A stretch of DNA of 64,000 bases from Chitinophagaceae bacterium (GTDB lineage: Bacteria > Bacteroidota > Bacteroidia > Chitinophagales > Chitinophagaceae): the NCBI GenBank assembly GCA_024707305.1, contig JANPZZ010000026.1, forward strand, positions 1 through 64,000, given 5' to 3'. Under the pieces are notes generated by a model, which ran no database searches, had not been told where the DNA came from, and saw nothing but the letters and a program-made list of their open reading frames with translations. Position 1 is the first letter of the stretch. Every line of letters starts with the position of its first letter. The position numbers were made by a program, and so were the translations under genes. This document shows positions 11,302 to 19,274 of this stretch, piece after piece.

Positions 11302-11710
11302 ATGCCAACAATTTTTTTCCCGCATCATCTCCGGCGAAATCCCGGGATATACCATAGCAGAAAATGAAAAGTTCTATGCTTTTCTCGACATCTTTCCATT
11401 AATGGAAGGGCATGTGCTGGTGGTTCCCAGAATAGAAGTCGATAATATATTCGACCTGCCATCAGAGATGCTGGGTGAAATGTTACAGTTTGCTCAGCCC
11501 ATTGCCAAAGCAATTGAAGACTGTTTCGATTGTAATCGTTGTGGTATGAGTGTGATCGGACTGGAAGTGCCTCATGCACACATCCATCTCGTGCCTATTA
11601 AATCTGCTAACGATTTGAATTTTACAAGAGATAAAATGAAAATCGGCGAACATCGCATGCGCGAGATCCAGGAAATGATAGTTGCCGCGATAGAAAAGAA
11701 TCGTAAATAG
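11302..11710 (+). CDS. HIT (histidine triad) family nucleotide hydrolase (one frameshift)
   Basis: A protein of about 135 residues of the HIT superfamily, close to the HinT/PKCI branch that hydrolyses nucleoside phosphoramidates or dinucleoside polyphosphates. The catalytic triad motif is PHAHIHLVP near the C-terminus. The first ATG is 11302 (MPTIF). The T run 11312-11318 has one T too many; dropping it joins MPTIFSRIISGEIPGY to the downstream frame (FPLMEGHVLVVPR). Starting at the internal ATG at 11402 would remove the first strands of the fold, so the upstream start is preferred. Confidence 0.88.
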
Positions 11711-11742
11711 AAACTACTTCGCCAGCCTGCCTGGATTTTCTT

Positions 11743-12279
11743 TTAAAATGCTTCCCAGCCTTTCAGTTTTTTACTGGTGCCGTTACGCAATGGTCCTGAT
11801 AGCTGAAAATGATGACATACAGCAATGGCCAACGCATCTGTAGAGTCGAAATATTTTGGTACTTCGCGTAACTGAAAAATATCGCGAAGCATCTTCCATA
11901 CCTGGTCTTTGTCGGCATTGCCATTTCCGGTTACAGATTGTTTCACTTTTCGTGGTGAATATTCTGTAACGGGTATCCCGGCCTGCATGGCTGCGGCAAT
12001 AGCCACACCCTGCGCGCGACCGAGCTTCAACATACTTTGCACATTTTTGCCAAAGAACGGCGCCTCAATCGCAAATTCATCCGGTTTGTGTTCGCGTATC
12101 AACTCGCAAATGCGTGCATGTATCAATTGCAATCGCTCGTAATGATCCTGTTTTGAAGAAAGCCGCATGGCATCCATTTCCAACATCTGTATGCTGTTAT
12201 TCCGTGTTTCTATCACCGAATAACCCATGAGTAATGTACCGGGGTCAACACCTAATATTTTTTTACTGCGCTTTTGCAA
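11743..12279 (-). CDS. ruvC: Crossover junction endodeoxyribonuclease RuvC
   Basis: A 178-residue Holliday-junction resolvase. The acidic active site is visible as Asp in GVDPGTLLMGYSV, Glu in FAIEAPFFGKNV and the Asp pair in FDSTDALAIAVCHHF. It cleaves four-way junctions processed by RuvAB. ruvB lies 17 kb away in this window and ruvA is not present, so the ruv genes are dispersed, as is common in Bacteroidota. It is convergent with the HIT gene (32-base gap). Confidence 0.95.
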   Translation of the reverse strand: MQKRSKKILGVDPGTLLMGYSVIETRNNSIQMLEMDAMRLSSKQDHYERLQLIHARICELIREHKPDEFAIEAPFFGKNVQSMLKLGRAQGVAIAAAMQAGIPVTEYSPRKVKQSVTGNGNADKDQVWKMLRDIFQLREVPKYFDSTDALAIAVCHHFQLSGPLRNGTSKKLKGWEAF

Positions 12280-12371
12280 GGAGGACTGTATTTTTACCAG
12301 ATAATCAATTCAATGCCACATGCCTGCACCGGTAAAAATCGGCTACTAACCAGGTCATAGACGGCGTTTAT

Positions 12372-13412
12372 ATGCCTCTCAAAAGTAGACATAAAAAGCT
12401 AATCAGGATCTTTATCCGTTTTTTCCTTGGCCCGGTGTTATTCGCATGGCTTTCTTATTCTATTTACAAACAAATACAACAACAACCTCACCTTGAAAGC
12501 AGCTGGCATGCGTTGAAACATTCAATGAGTAGCACCATGTGGTGGATTTTACCGTTGGTATTCCTGGGTATGATCCTTAATTGGTCTATTGAGTCAGTAA
12601 AATGGATGCTGGTAGTAAAAAGAATTCAGCCGGTAAAATTTATTACCGCGTGTAAAGCGGTGCTCTCGGGTTTGTCGTTTTCCGTAACAACACCCAACCG
12701 CGTTGGCGAATACCTGGGACGCGTATTGTATATGGATGATGGGAATCGGATGAAAGCGATATCGCTTACCATCACCGGAAGTATCAGCCAGTTGATTACG
12801 ACCCTGTTTATGGGCCTGATGGCCTTGCTTGTGCTGAAAGATCCACTTTCAAACTCCGGGCTGGTTAGTTCTTTCTGGTATAGCTCGATCCTTTATGGAA
12901 CTCTTTTTGTAACAGTCATTTTAACAGTATTTTATTTCCGTATCAATTGGCTGGTGCGCTGGGTAGACAGGCTTCCGGGAAACCATCGTTATAAATGGTT
13001 GATAGAAACACTGGAGTCTTTTGATGCAACGATTCTGACGCAGCTCCTGTCTTTATCAGCCGCCCGTTTTGTCATTTTTATATTGCAATACTGGCTCTTG
13101 TGTAGTTTATTTGATGTGGAAATATCCTGGTGGGATTGTTACTGGACAGTTAGCCTGAGTTACCTGGTAATGGCCGCAATCCCCACGATTGCATTATTTA
13201 CCGACCTGAGCCTTAGGGGTACCGTGAGTATTCAGTTGTTAGGGATATACAGTTCAAATCATCTCGGGATTGGGCTGGCGGCGGCAAGTATGTGGCTGAT
13301 AAACTTAATAATCCCGGCTCTGGCAGGTAGTTTGCTAATTTTAGGAATCGGAAGGATCATTAGAAAAAACGGAAAGGATTCAGCAGCAGAACAGAATAAC
13401 CGGTCGGATTAA
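12372..13412 (+). CDS. UPF0104 / lysylphosphatidylglycerol-synthase-type integral membrane protein
   Basis: A 346-residue polytopic protein with about eight hydrophobic segments and a charged N-terminus (MPLKSRHKKLIRIFIRFFLG). It resembles the transmembrane domain of MprF/LPG synthases and the UPF0104 family (SFSVTTPNRVGEYLGRVLYM). The soluble aminoacyl-transferase domain of MprF is absent, so lysyl-lipid synthesis cannot be inferred. A flippase or envelope role is the usual guess. No partner gene is adjacent. Confidence 0.72.
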   Translation: MPLKSRHKKLIRIFIRFFLGPVLFAWLSYSIYKQIQQQPHLESSWHALKHSMSSTMWWILPLVFLGMILNWSIESVKWMLVVKRIQPVKFITACKAVLSGLSFSVTTPNRVGEYLGRVLYMDDGNRMKAISLTITGSISQLITTLFMGLMALLVLKDPLSNSGLVSSFWYSSILYGTLFVTVILTVFYFRINWLVRWVDRLPGNHRYKWLIETLESFDATILTQLLSLSAARFVIFILQYWLLCSLFDVEISWWDCYWTVSLSYLVMAAIPTIALFTDLSLRGTVSIQLLGIYSSNHLGIGLAAASMWLINLIIPALAGSLLILGIGRIIRKNGKDSAAEQNNRSD

Positions 13413-13495
13413 GCGTTTTGAAATAAAACAAGTCTGATTTGAGTGAGCGGGATGAATCCCTCTATGGAAATTTTTAAGCATTAAACGAAAGACTT

Positions 13496-14317
13496 ATGAC
13501 AGGAATACTGAAAGGACTTGTAGTGGCATCGCTGGCGCTGATGGCTTTTCATCCAAAAGAAAAGCCGGTTGCCGATAAAGTGGGTGTAGCCGACTGTGCA
13601 ATCCGGAATACGTCTTTCAAGGCGGGTGAAAAAATATCAATGACGGTTTATTATGCCGTAGCCGGAGTTTATGTAAATGCAGGTACAGCAACCTTCACCA
13701 ATACACTCGAAACACTGAATGGCCGGCCGGTTTATCATATCGTTGGCGAAGGACGTACCAATTCTTCTTACGACTTCCTTTACAAAGTGCGCGATAAATA
13801 CGAATCGTATATTGATACCGCAACCATGCAGCCGTTGAAGTTTGTTCGTAATGTGGATGAAGGCGGTCACAAAATCTATCAAAACGTAACTTTTAATAAA
13901 AACGCGAATACTGCCATTTCAAACGACGGCGTTTTTAAAGTACCTGAATGTGTGCAGGATGTTGTGAGCAGCGTATTTTATGCGCGTAATGTTGATTTCT
14001 CCAAATTACAGCCCAACGACAAGATTACATTTTCCATGTTTCTTGATAACGAGGTTTACAACATGTACATCCGTTATCTCGGCCGTGAAACCATTCGTAC
14101 CAAATACGGAAAATTCAGGGCGATTAAATTCAAACCAATGCTGATCAAAGGAACCATTTTTAAGGGTGGCGACGATATGGTGGTTTGGGTAACTGATGAT
14201 ATGAACCGCATTCCGGTGCGTATCGAAAGCCCGATTGTGGTAGGTAAAGTGAAGATTGATATGATGAGCCATGAAGGATTGCGTTATCCGCTGACGTCGC
14301 TGGTGAAAAGAAGATAA
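13496..14317 (+). CDS. DUF3108 domain-containing exported protein
   Basis: A 273-residue protein with a hydrophobic N-terminus (GLVVASLALMAFH), consistent with export. The body matches DUF3108 proteins of Bacteroidota (FKAGEKISMTVYYAVAGV, YDFLYKVRDKYESYID, DDMVVWVTDDMNRIPVRI). These are predicted periplasmic beta-rich proteins of unknown function. The neighbours do not suggest a pathway. A bidirectional terminator follows. Confidence 0.8.
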   Translation: MTGILKGLVVASLALMAFHPKEKPVADKVGVADCAIRNTSFKAGEKISMTVYYAVAGVYVNAGTATFTNTLETLNGRPVYHIVGEGRTNSSYDFLYKVRDKYESYIDTATMQPLKFVRNVDEGGHKIYQNVTFNKNANTAISNDGVFKVPECVQDVVSSVFYARNVDFSKLQPNDKITFSMFLDNEVYNMYIRYLGRETIRTKYGKFRAIKFKPMLIKGTIFKGGDDMVVWVTDDMNRIPVRIESPIVVGKVKIDMMSHEGLRYPLTSLVKRR

Positions 14318-14362
14318 TTGTACGTGAAACCTGAAGAGTAAGATGTGAAATAATATGTTTTG

Positions 14363-14396
14363 AAAAAAGGGACGCGCTACAGCGCGTCCCTTTTTT
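14363..14396. terminator. Bidirectional intrinsic terminator
   Basis: AAAAAAGGGACGCGCT / AGCGCGTCCCTTTTTT forms a near-perfect stem with A and T tracts on both sides. It lies between the convergent DUF3108 and MBL-hydrolase genes and can serve both. Confidence 0.88.
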
Positions 14397-14416
14397 TGGA
14401 TGATACTTATTTGGTT

Positions 14417-15281
14417 TTATACTTCTGTCAACTTAAATCCCTGTGTGGGTCTGATCCCCTTTTCTGTTTGTTGTAAATGACAACACTCATTTGCTGGGTC
14501 GTGTTCAAAATAGAGAATATAGTTATTGTCTGTTGCTTCCTGTAGAAAGCTCTTCTTTTCACTCAGCGTGGTTAATGGAAACATATCATAAGCCATCACA
14601 TAGGGCAGGGGGATATGTGCAACAGAAGGCAGCAGGTCGGCCATATAAACCAGGGTTTGGCCTTTGTATTGCAATTGCGGCAGCATCATGCTATTGGTAT
14701 GTCCATCCACAAAGCGAATGGAAAAGCCGGGCATAAATGCTGTGCTATCGAGTAAATTTCCATTTGCGCCCTTGTCTCGTTTTACAAATTGCAACTGTCC
14801 ACTTTCCTGTATAGGTAAAATGTTTTCTTTTAAGAAAGATGCTTTTTCCCGGTCGTTGGGATGTGCAGCCCAGTTCCAGTGATCTTCCGTGCTCCAGTAA
14901 GTCGCTTTCGGAAATGCGGGAACCAGTTTTCCTCCCTCCCTTTTTTATGGCGCCGCCGCAATGATCGAAGTGGAGATGCGTGAGAAAAACATCGGTGATG
15001 TCATTTCGGTTAAAACCGTTCGCAGCCAGCGATTGATCGAGTGATTCATCGCCGTGCAGATGGTAATGGCCGAAAAATTTAGCATCCTGCTTATCGCCAA
15101 TTCCGGTGTCGATCAACACCAGGCGATTGCCCTCTTCAATTAACAGCGATCGCATGGCCCAGCTGCAAAGATTGTTCTCGTCAGCGGGGTTTAATTTATT
15201 CCAGATGCTTTTGGGGACAACACCAAACATCGCTCCGCCATCCAGCTTAAAGCGACCGGTATTGATGGTATAAAGATTCAT
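14417..15281 (-). CDS. MBL-fold metallo-hydrolase (one frameshift)
   Basis: About 288 residues. The metallo-beta-lactamase signature is FLTHLHFDHCGG, and a further metal ligand lies in ILYFEHDPANE near the end. The frame breaks at the T run 14941-14946 and adjacent C-rich bases. Dropping one base joins GGAIKKGGK to LVPAFPKATYWSTEDHWNW. The layout (IDTGIGDKQDAKFFGHY, then VDGHTNSMMLP) resembles MBL proteins such as quorum-quenching lactonases, but family members hydrolyse many substrates and no specific activity is assigned. The gene downstream on the same strand (UMF1 MFS) is transcribed toward it with a 21-base gap. Confidence 0.82.
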
Positions 15282-15302
15282 AAAGGGTAGTTTTTTTACA
15301 GG

Positions 15303-16627
15303 TCAATCACGTTTTTCAATTTCTTTCAATCGTTGTGTTACAGCATTGCGTGCATATAACAGCGCCAGCAAGGCCACTACAAAGAAAGAGCCCAGCGCAA
15401 TGATGCTATTGCGGATATTTTCTGTTTGTTCTTCAATATATGCGAAGGTGAAAATGCCGATAACAATTGCAATTTTCTCGGTTACATCATAAAAACTAAA
15501 GAATGATGTAGTGTCTTTTGTAGCGGGCAGCAGTTTACTGTAAGTACTCCTGCTCATACTTTGGATGCCACCCATCACCAGCCCCACAAGTGCAGCAAGG
15601 AAATAGAACTGCAATTGCGTTTGAACGTTAAACCCGGCGATACAGATAAATATCCAGATGATAACAGCAATGGTAAGTACCCACCAGCTTCCGATTCGTT
15701 TTGCCAGGCGGCTCATAAGTATTGCGCCAACCATCGCCACGAGTTGTATCAGGATGATGGTGAGCAATAGTTTGGGTTCATCTTCTTCATTGGCGAATAA
15801 TTCTTTTTTTTGCAAAGCCTGCTGCCACCAGCATTACTGTTTGCACACCCATGCTATAAAGGAAAAAGCTGAGGAGGAAACGCTTCAGCGAAGGCATGTG
15901 TGATAATTGTTTCCATACAATTCCTAACTCATGAAAACCATTTACCAATACATTTTTTCTTCGATTGTCTTTCTGCTTTGCTGCTAAGCGGCATGGCGCG
16001 TAAGGTAATTTGTGCAAAACCAAACCACCAGAGTCCGGTTAACAGAAACGACATACGCGCGCCCACGCCTTTGTCTTCGGGGTTGAGACCAAACAATTCA
16101 GGTTTCAGTATTACCACAAAACAAATGATCTGCAGTAAAACGCTGCCAATATATCCGAGTGAAAAGCCTTTTGCGCTGATACGGTCCTGGTCTTCGGGCG
16201 CAGCAATATCAGGCAGATAAGAGTTGTAGAATACAAGGCTGCTCCAGTACCCGAATGCTGCAATCGCAAAGGCAATGATGCCATATTCGATATTATCTTT
16301 TGTAAACCAGAAAAGAGCCACACAGGCGGCCGAGCCGATATAACAAAACCAGCGTAGCCACACTTTTTTATTTCTACGATAATCGGCGATGGAGCTTAGT
16401 ATGGGCGATGAAATAGCTACCAGCAGGAATACTGCGGCAAGCGCATAATTCTGCAGGGCAGTATTTACAAATGAGCGACCAAAGAATTTTACATCATTGG
16501 CATTGATGGAAGTAATACCAACATAATAAGCGGGAAAAATCGTGGACGTAATAACAAGGTTATAAGCAGAGTTGGCCCAGTCGTACATGGCCCAGGCGTT
16601 CACTACTTTCTTAGAAGCCGTTGGCAT
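15303..16627 (-). CDS. UMF1-family MFS transporter (two frameshifts)
   Basis: About 441 residues after repair, with roughly twelve hydrophobic segments. The N-terminus VVNAWAMYDWANSAYN is the signature of the UMF1 (Atg22-like) branch of the major facilitator superfamily. Two homopolymer shifts interrupt it: the T run 15953-15958 (after SSKAERQSKK, continuing as NVLVNGFHELGIVW) and the T run 15804-15811 (GFAKK continuing as ELFANEEDEPKLLL). Substrates of bacterial UMF1 proteins are not established; amino-acid export is a guess from the eukaryotic relative. It sits upstream of the MBL hydrolase on the same strand, with a 21-base gap. Confidence 0.82.
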
Positions 16628-16695
16628 ATCGTTGCAATTTGCGTAATAATAAAATCTCGGATCCGACCATCGATCATCTCTTCTCTCCGTATATC

Positions 16696-16903
16696 GTCCC
16701 TTCGGGACTCAGCCTCCTTGGGAATTCTTTGCTACAGATATCCCGTCCCTCCGGGCGCAACCCCAAAACCTTAAGCAATCATCCACCATCGATCATCGAT
16801 CTTCCACATCGATTCCCCGAACCGGACCACATCGCGTCCCTTCGGGACGCAAAAACAAAAAGGGGATTTCGCGTGCTAACCACATCCCGTCCCTCCGGGA
16901 CGG
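16696..16903. repeat. Cluster of four GTCCC-TYC-GGGAC palindromes (REP-like)
   Basis: Palindromes lie at 16696-16708, about 16742-16757 (imperfect), 16834-16850 and 16887-16903. All are built on GTCCCTTCGGGAC or GTCCCTCCGGGAC. The last is preceded by GCTAACCACATC, a flank also found before the copy at 49056. The 371-base gap 16628-16998 contains only these palindromes and heptamer units. Confidence 0.8.
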
Positions 16904-16927
16904 AACGTCGCAACAATTATCTTTCGT

Positions 16928-16998
16928 CGATCATCCACCATCGATCATCGATCATCGACCATCGATCATCCACCATCGACCATCGATCATCGACTCTC
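16928..16998. repeat. Heptamer array (ATCATCS / ACCATCG units)
   Basis: About ten 7-base units of the type NNCATCG or NNCATCC, read on the plus strand, run up to the uppP stop codon. Scattered extra units occur at about 16770-16812. The period is strictly seven, with variation mostly at two positions of each unit. Confidence 0.85.
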
Positions 16999-17820
16999 TC
17001 ATCCAATCACTTTCAACCCCATCAAAATCATCAACACAATTCCTGCTACAATGCGGTAGATGCCCCAAATGCGGAAACCGTATTTCGCGAGGAAGTTAAT
17101 AAAGAATTTGATGGCGAGCATTGCAACGAGGAAAGCAGCAAGGTTGCCGAGTAGAAATGTCTGCAGGCTCTCATTGGTTTGCATGATCATTTCATATCCT
17201 TTCTGCTTAACGGGGCCTGTGCCCCAGTCTTTCAGGAAGATGGAATAAACTGTTACCGCCAGCATGGTAGGTACGGCAAGGAAAAAAGAGAATTCGGCGG
17301 CCACTTTGCGGCTCATGCCTTGTTGCATACCACCGATGATGGATGCAGCAGAACGGCTAACACCGGGCATCATCGCCAGGCATTGCCAAAAGCCAACGGT
17401 CACAGCTTTCGGAATGGTTATACCTTCTTCAGTTTTAATCGTTGGATTTTTAAAAAGCTTATCAATAAATAAAAGCAGTACACCGCCCAGCACCAGCACC
17501 AACGCCACAAAGAAGGGACTTTCCAGTACTTCTTCAATTTTTTCGTTGAAGAGATAGCCGAGTAATAATGCCGGCAACACCGCCAGCATGAGTTTGAAAT
17601 AGAAACGTGGATCGCGAAAATTGAAGAATTTCTTCCAGTATAATACCACAACCGCCATAATGGCTCCAAACTGAATTGAAACCTGGAACATTTTTACATA
17701 ATCATCTTCCTGTATACCGAGAATGGTACTGGTGAAGATCATATGTGCCGTAGAGGAAATGGGAATAAACTCGGTGAGCCCTTCAACTATAGCAATGAGA
17801 ATAGCTTCGATAAAACTCAT
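16999..17820 (-). CDS. uppP: Undecaprenyl-diphosphatase UppP (BacA)
   Basis: A 273-residue polytopic membrane enzyme that dephosphorylates undecaprenyl diphosphate to recycle the lipid carrier of peptidoglycan and O-antigen synthesis. Both family motifs are intact: EGLTEFIPISSTAHM near the N-terminus and PGVSRSAASIIGG in the middle, with about eight hydrophobic helices. Loss of this activity or overexpression changes bacitracin sensitivity in other bacteria. The stop codon touches a heptamer array. DUF3098 and ftsX lie upstream on the same strand. Confidence 0.96.
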   Translation of the reverse strand: MSFIEAILIAIVEGLTEFIPISSTAHMIFTSTILGIQEDDYVKMFQVSIQFGAIMAVVVLYWKKFFNFRDPRFYFKLMLAVLPALLLGYLFNEKIEEVLESPFFVALVLVLGGVLLLFIDKLFKNPTIKTEEGITIPKAVTVGFWQCLAMMPGVSRSAASIIGGMQQGMSRKVAAEFSFFLAVPTMLAVTVYSIFLKDWGTGPVKQKGYEMIMQTNESLQTFLLGNLAAFLVAMLAIKFFINFLAKYGFRIWGIYRIVAGIVLMILMGLKVIG

Positions 17821-17891
17821 ACCTTGATTTAATGATGCGGTATCTATGGTAGATCGACCGGGGCCTGAAAATGCAGGGCTCCTGGCCCGGG

Positions 17892-18131
17892 TTACTTCTT
17901 ACCTTTTTTAAAAATCGCATAGATCTCAATCACCAGTCCGGCGAGAATCAACAAGGGTGCGATAGTGATACGGCGGGTGCTGTAAACTTCGTCAGCTTTA
18001 AAAACATTGGGATCGTCGCTTTTACCACCGGCCATCAGCAGCATACCGATAGCAATTACTACCAGGCCAATCAGCATCCACATATAATTGTCGCGCGTAA
18101 AAAGCGAAGGAGTTGTTGACTTTTCAGACAT
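17892..18131 (-). CDS. DUF3098 small membrane protein
   Basis: 79 residues with two hydrophobic helices (YMWMLIGLVVIAIGMLLMAG and IAPLLILAGLVIEIYAIF) joined by a short polar loop, ending in a Lys-rich tail. This matches DUF3098 proteins, which in Bacteroidota commonly sit beside ftsX and uppP as here. Function is unknown; a link to division or envelope synthesis rests only on gene order. Confidence 0.8.
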   Translation of the reverse strand: MSEKSTTPSLFTRDNYMWMLIGLVVIAIGMLLMAGGKSDDPNVFKADEVYSTRRITIAPLLILAGLVIEIYAIFKKGKK

Positions 18132-18178
18132 GAATCCAAATTTTGAGGAGGCAAGATAACTAAAAATAGAAGACGAAT

Positions 18179-18203
18179 CCGGCCACCTTTAAGGGGTGGC
18201 CGG
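18179..18203 (-). terminator. Hairpin between ftsX and DUF3098
   Basis: CCGGCCACC / GGTGGCCGG with a 7-base loop. Read in the direction of ftsX, it is followed after some bases by a TCTATTTTTAG stretch. It could end or attenuate the ftsX transcript ahead of the DUF3098 gene. Confidence 0.55.
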
Positions 18204-18233
18204 AAATATGTTTATACAATAAAATCGGGGCTG

Positions 18234-19107
18234 TTAATATAAGTCGTCCAACTTCATCTTCAGGTACTTCAGTACGCTGCGATGGGTACTGAAAACTGTG
18301 ATGCAGATTCCCAGCAATATCATTCCTGCGAAGAGAATGCCCAGCGATACATTGTCGTGGATGGCTTTCAGCCAGGGAACCATGCGTTCAGCAGCCATAA
18401 TCACCAGGAAAACGGCCCCCCACAGCAATACAACCACTGATTGCGCCATTGATTATCGCCCTGACATTCATAGGTTTAGCAATAAACCAGCGGGTGGCGC
18501 CCACCATTTGCATGGTCTTAATAAGGAAACGGTTGCTAAACATCGCCAGGCGAATGGTATTGTCGATCAGGATGATTACTACCAGCGAAAGAATAACAGC
18601 GATTACCAGGAAGATCATGCTGAGCGTGCGGATATTTTCATGCAGCTTGTCTACCAGTGCTTCCGGGTATTTTACATCGCTCACGTATGTCTGCAGCTCC
18701 AGGTCTTTTTTGATTGTTTCCAGCGAGTCGCGGTTCATGTACTCCTTCTTCACTTTGAAGTTGATGCTATTGGGCAGCGGGTTTTCTTCCAGTATTTTGT
18801 CCCAACTCTCATTACCGTCGCCCAGGTAGCGGCGTTTTGCTTCATCTTTTGTGATAAACTGGATGTCGCGGATATAAGGCTTGCCTGATACGTAGGTCAT
18901 CAGGGCCGAGCTGTCCTGCTGATTCAGGTCTCCACGGAGTGATGCCATTACTTCCACATTCTCTTTGAAGTAATCGCCAATCTTATTGGCATTAATTACC
19001 AGCACGCCGATGATGCCAAGGAGAAACAATACAAGGGTTACACCCAAAATTGACATGAAATAAGAAGGTTTCGCCCTTTTAATGGAGGCTTTACCTGATT
19101 GCGCCAT
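18234..19107 (-). CDS. ftsX: Cell division ABC transporter permease FtsX (one frameshift)
   Basis: About 291 residues after repair, normal for FtsX. The N-terminal cytoplasmic tail (MAQSGKASIKRAKPSYFMS) leads into TM1 (ILGVTLVLFLLGIIGVLVI). A large extracytoplasmic domain follows, then the conserved MVGATRWFIAKPMNVR before the last helices. The C run 18416-18421 is one base short. Adding it joins GCIAVGG to AVFLVIMAAERMVPW and the end KYLKMKLDDLY. FtsEX couples ATP hydrolysis to peptidoglycan hydrolase activation at the septum. ftsE is not in the window. Confidence 0.9.
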
Positions 19108-19189
19108 AGCGAACTGTTTAGAAATTTAATGGACGGGGTCGGGATCTTCCCGCAGTGAGGCAAAATAGCGCTTTACGCCCTACATTCAG

Positions 19190-19197
19190 TATTTTTG
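19190..19197 (+). promoter_or_regulatory. Candidate -7 box upstream of leuS
   Basis: TATTTTTG fits TAnnTTTG, 77 bases before the leuS start in the gap divergent from ftsX. No convincing -33 TTG is present. Confidence 0.35.
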
Positions 19198-19274
19198 CTG
19201 CCCCTTTAAACGGGCCGTATTTCGGGCTTATTGCCAAAAACGGTCAACAAAATTGTTAAAGCTTCTCCCCAATC

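Noticed and set aside
17865-17891. Possible terminator between DUF3098 and uppP
   Set aside because: Only short imperfect CCTG/CAGG pairing was found, without a T run.
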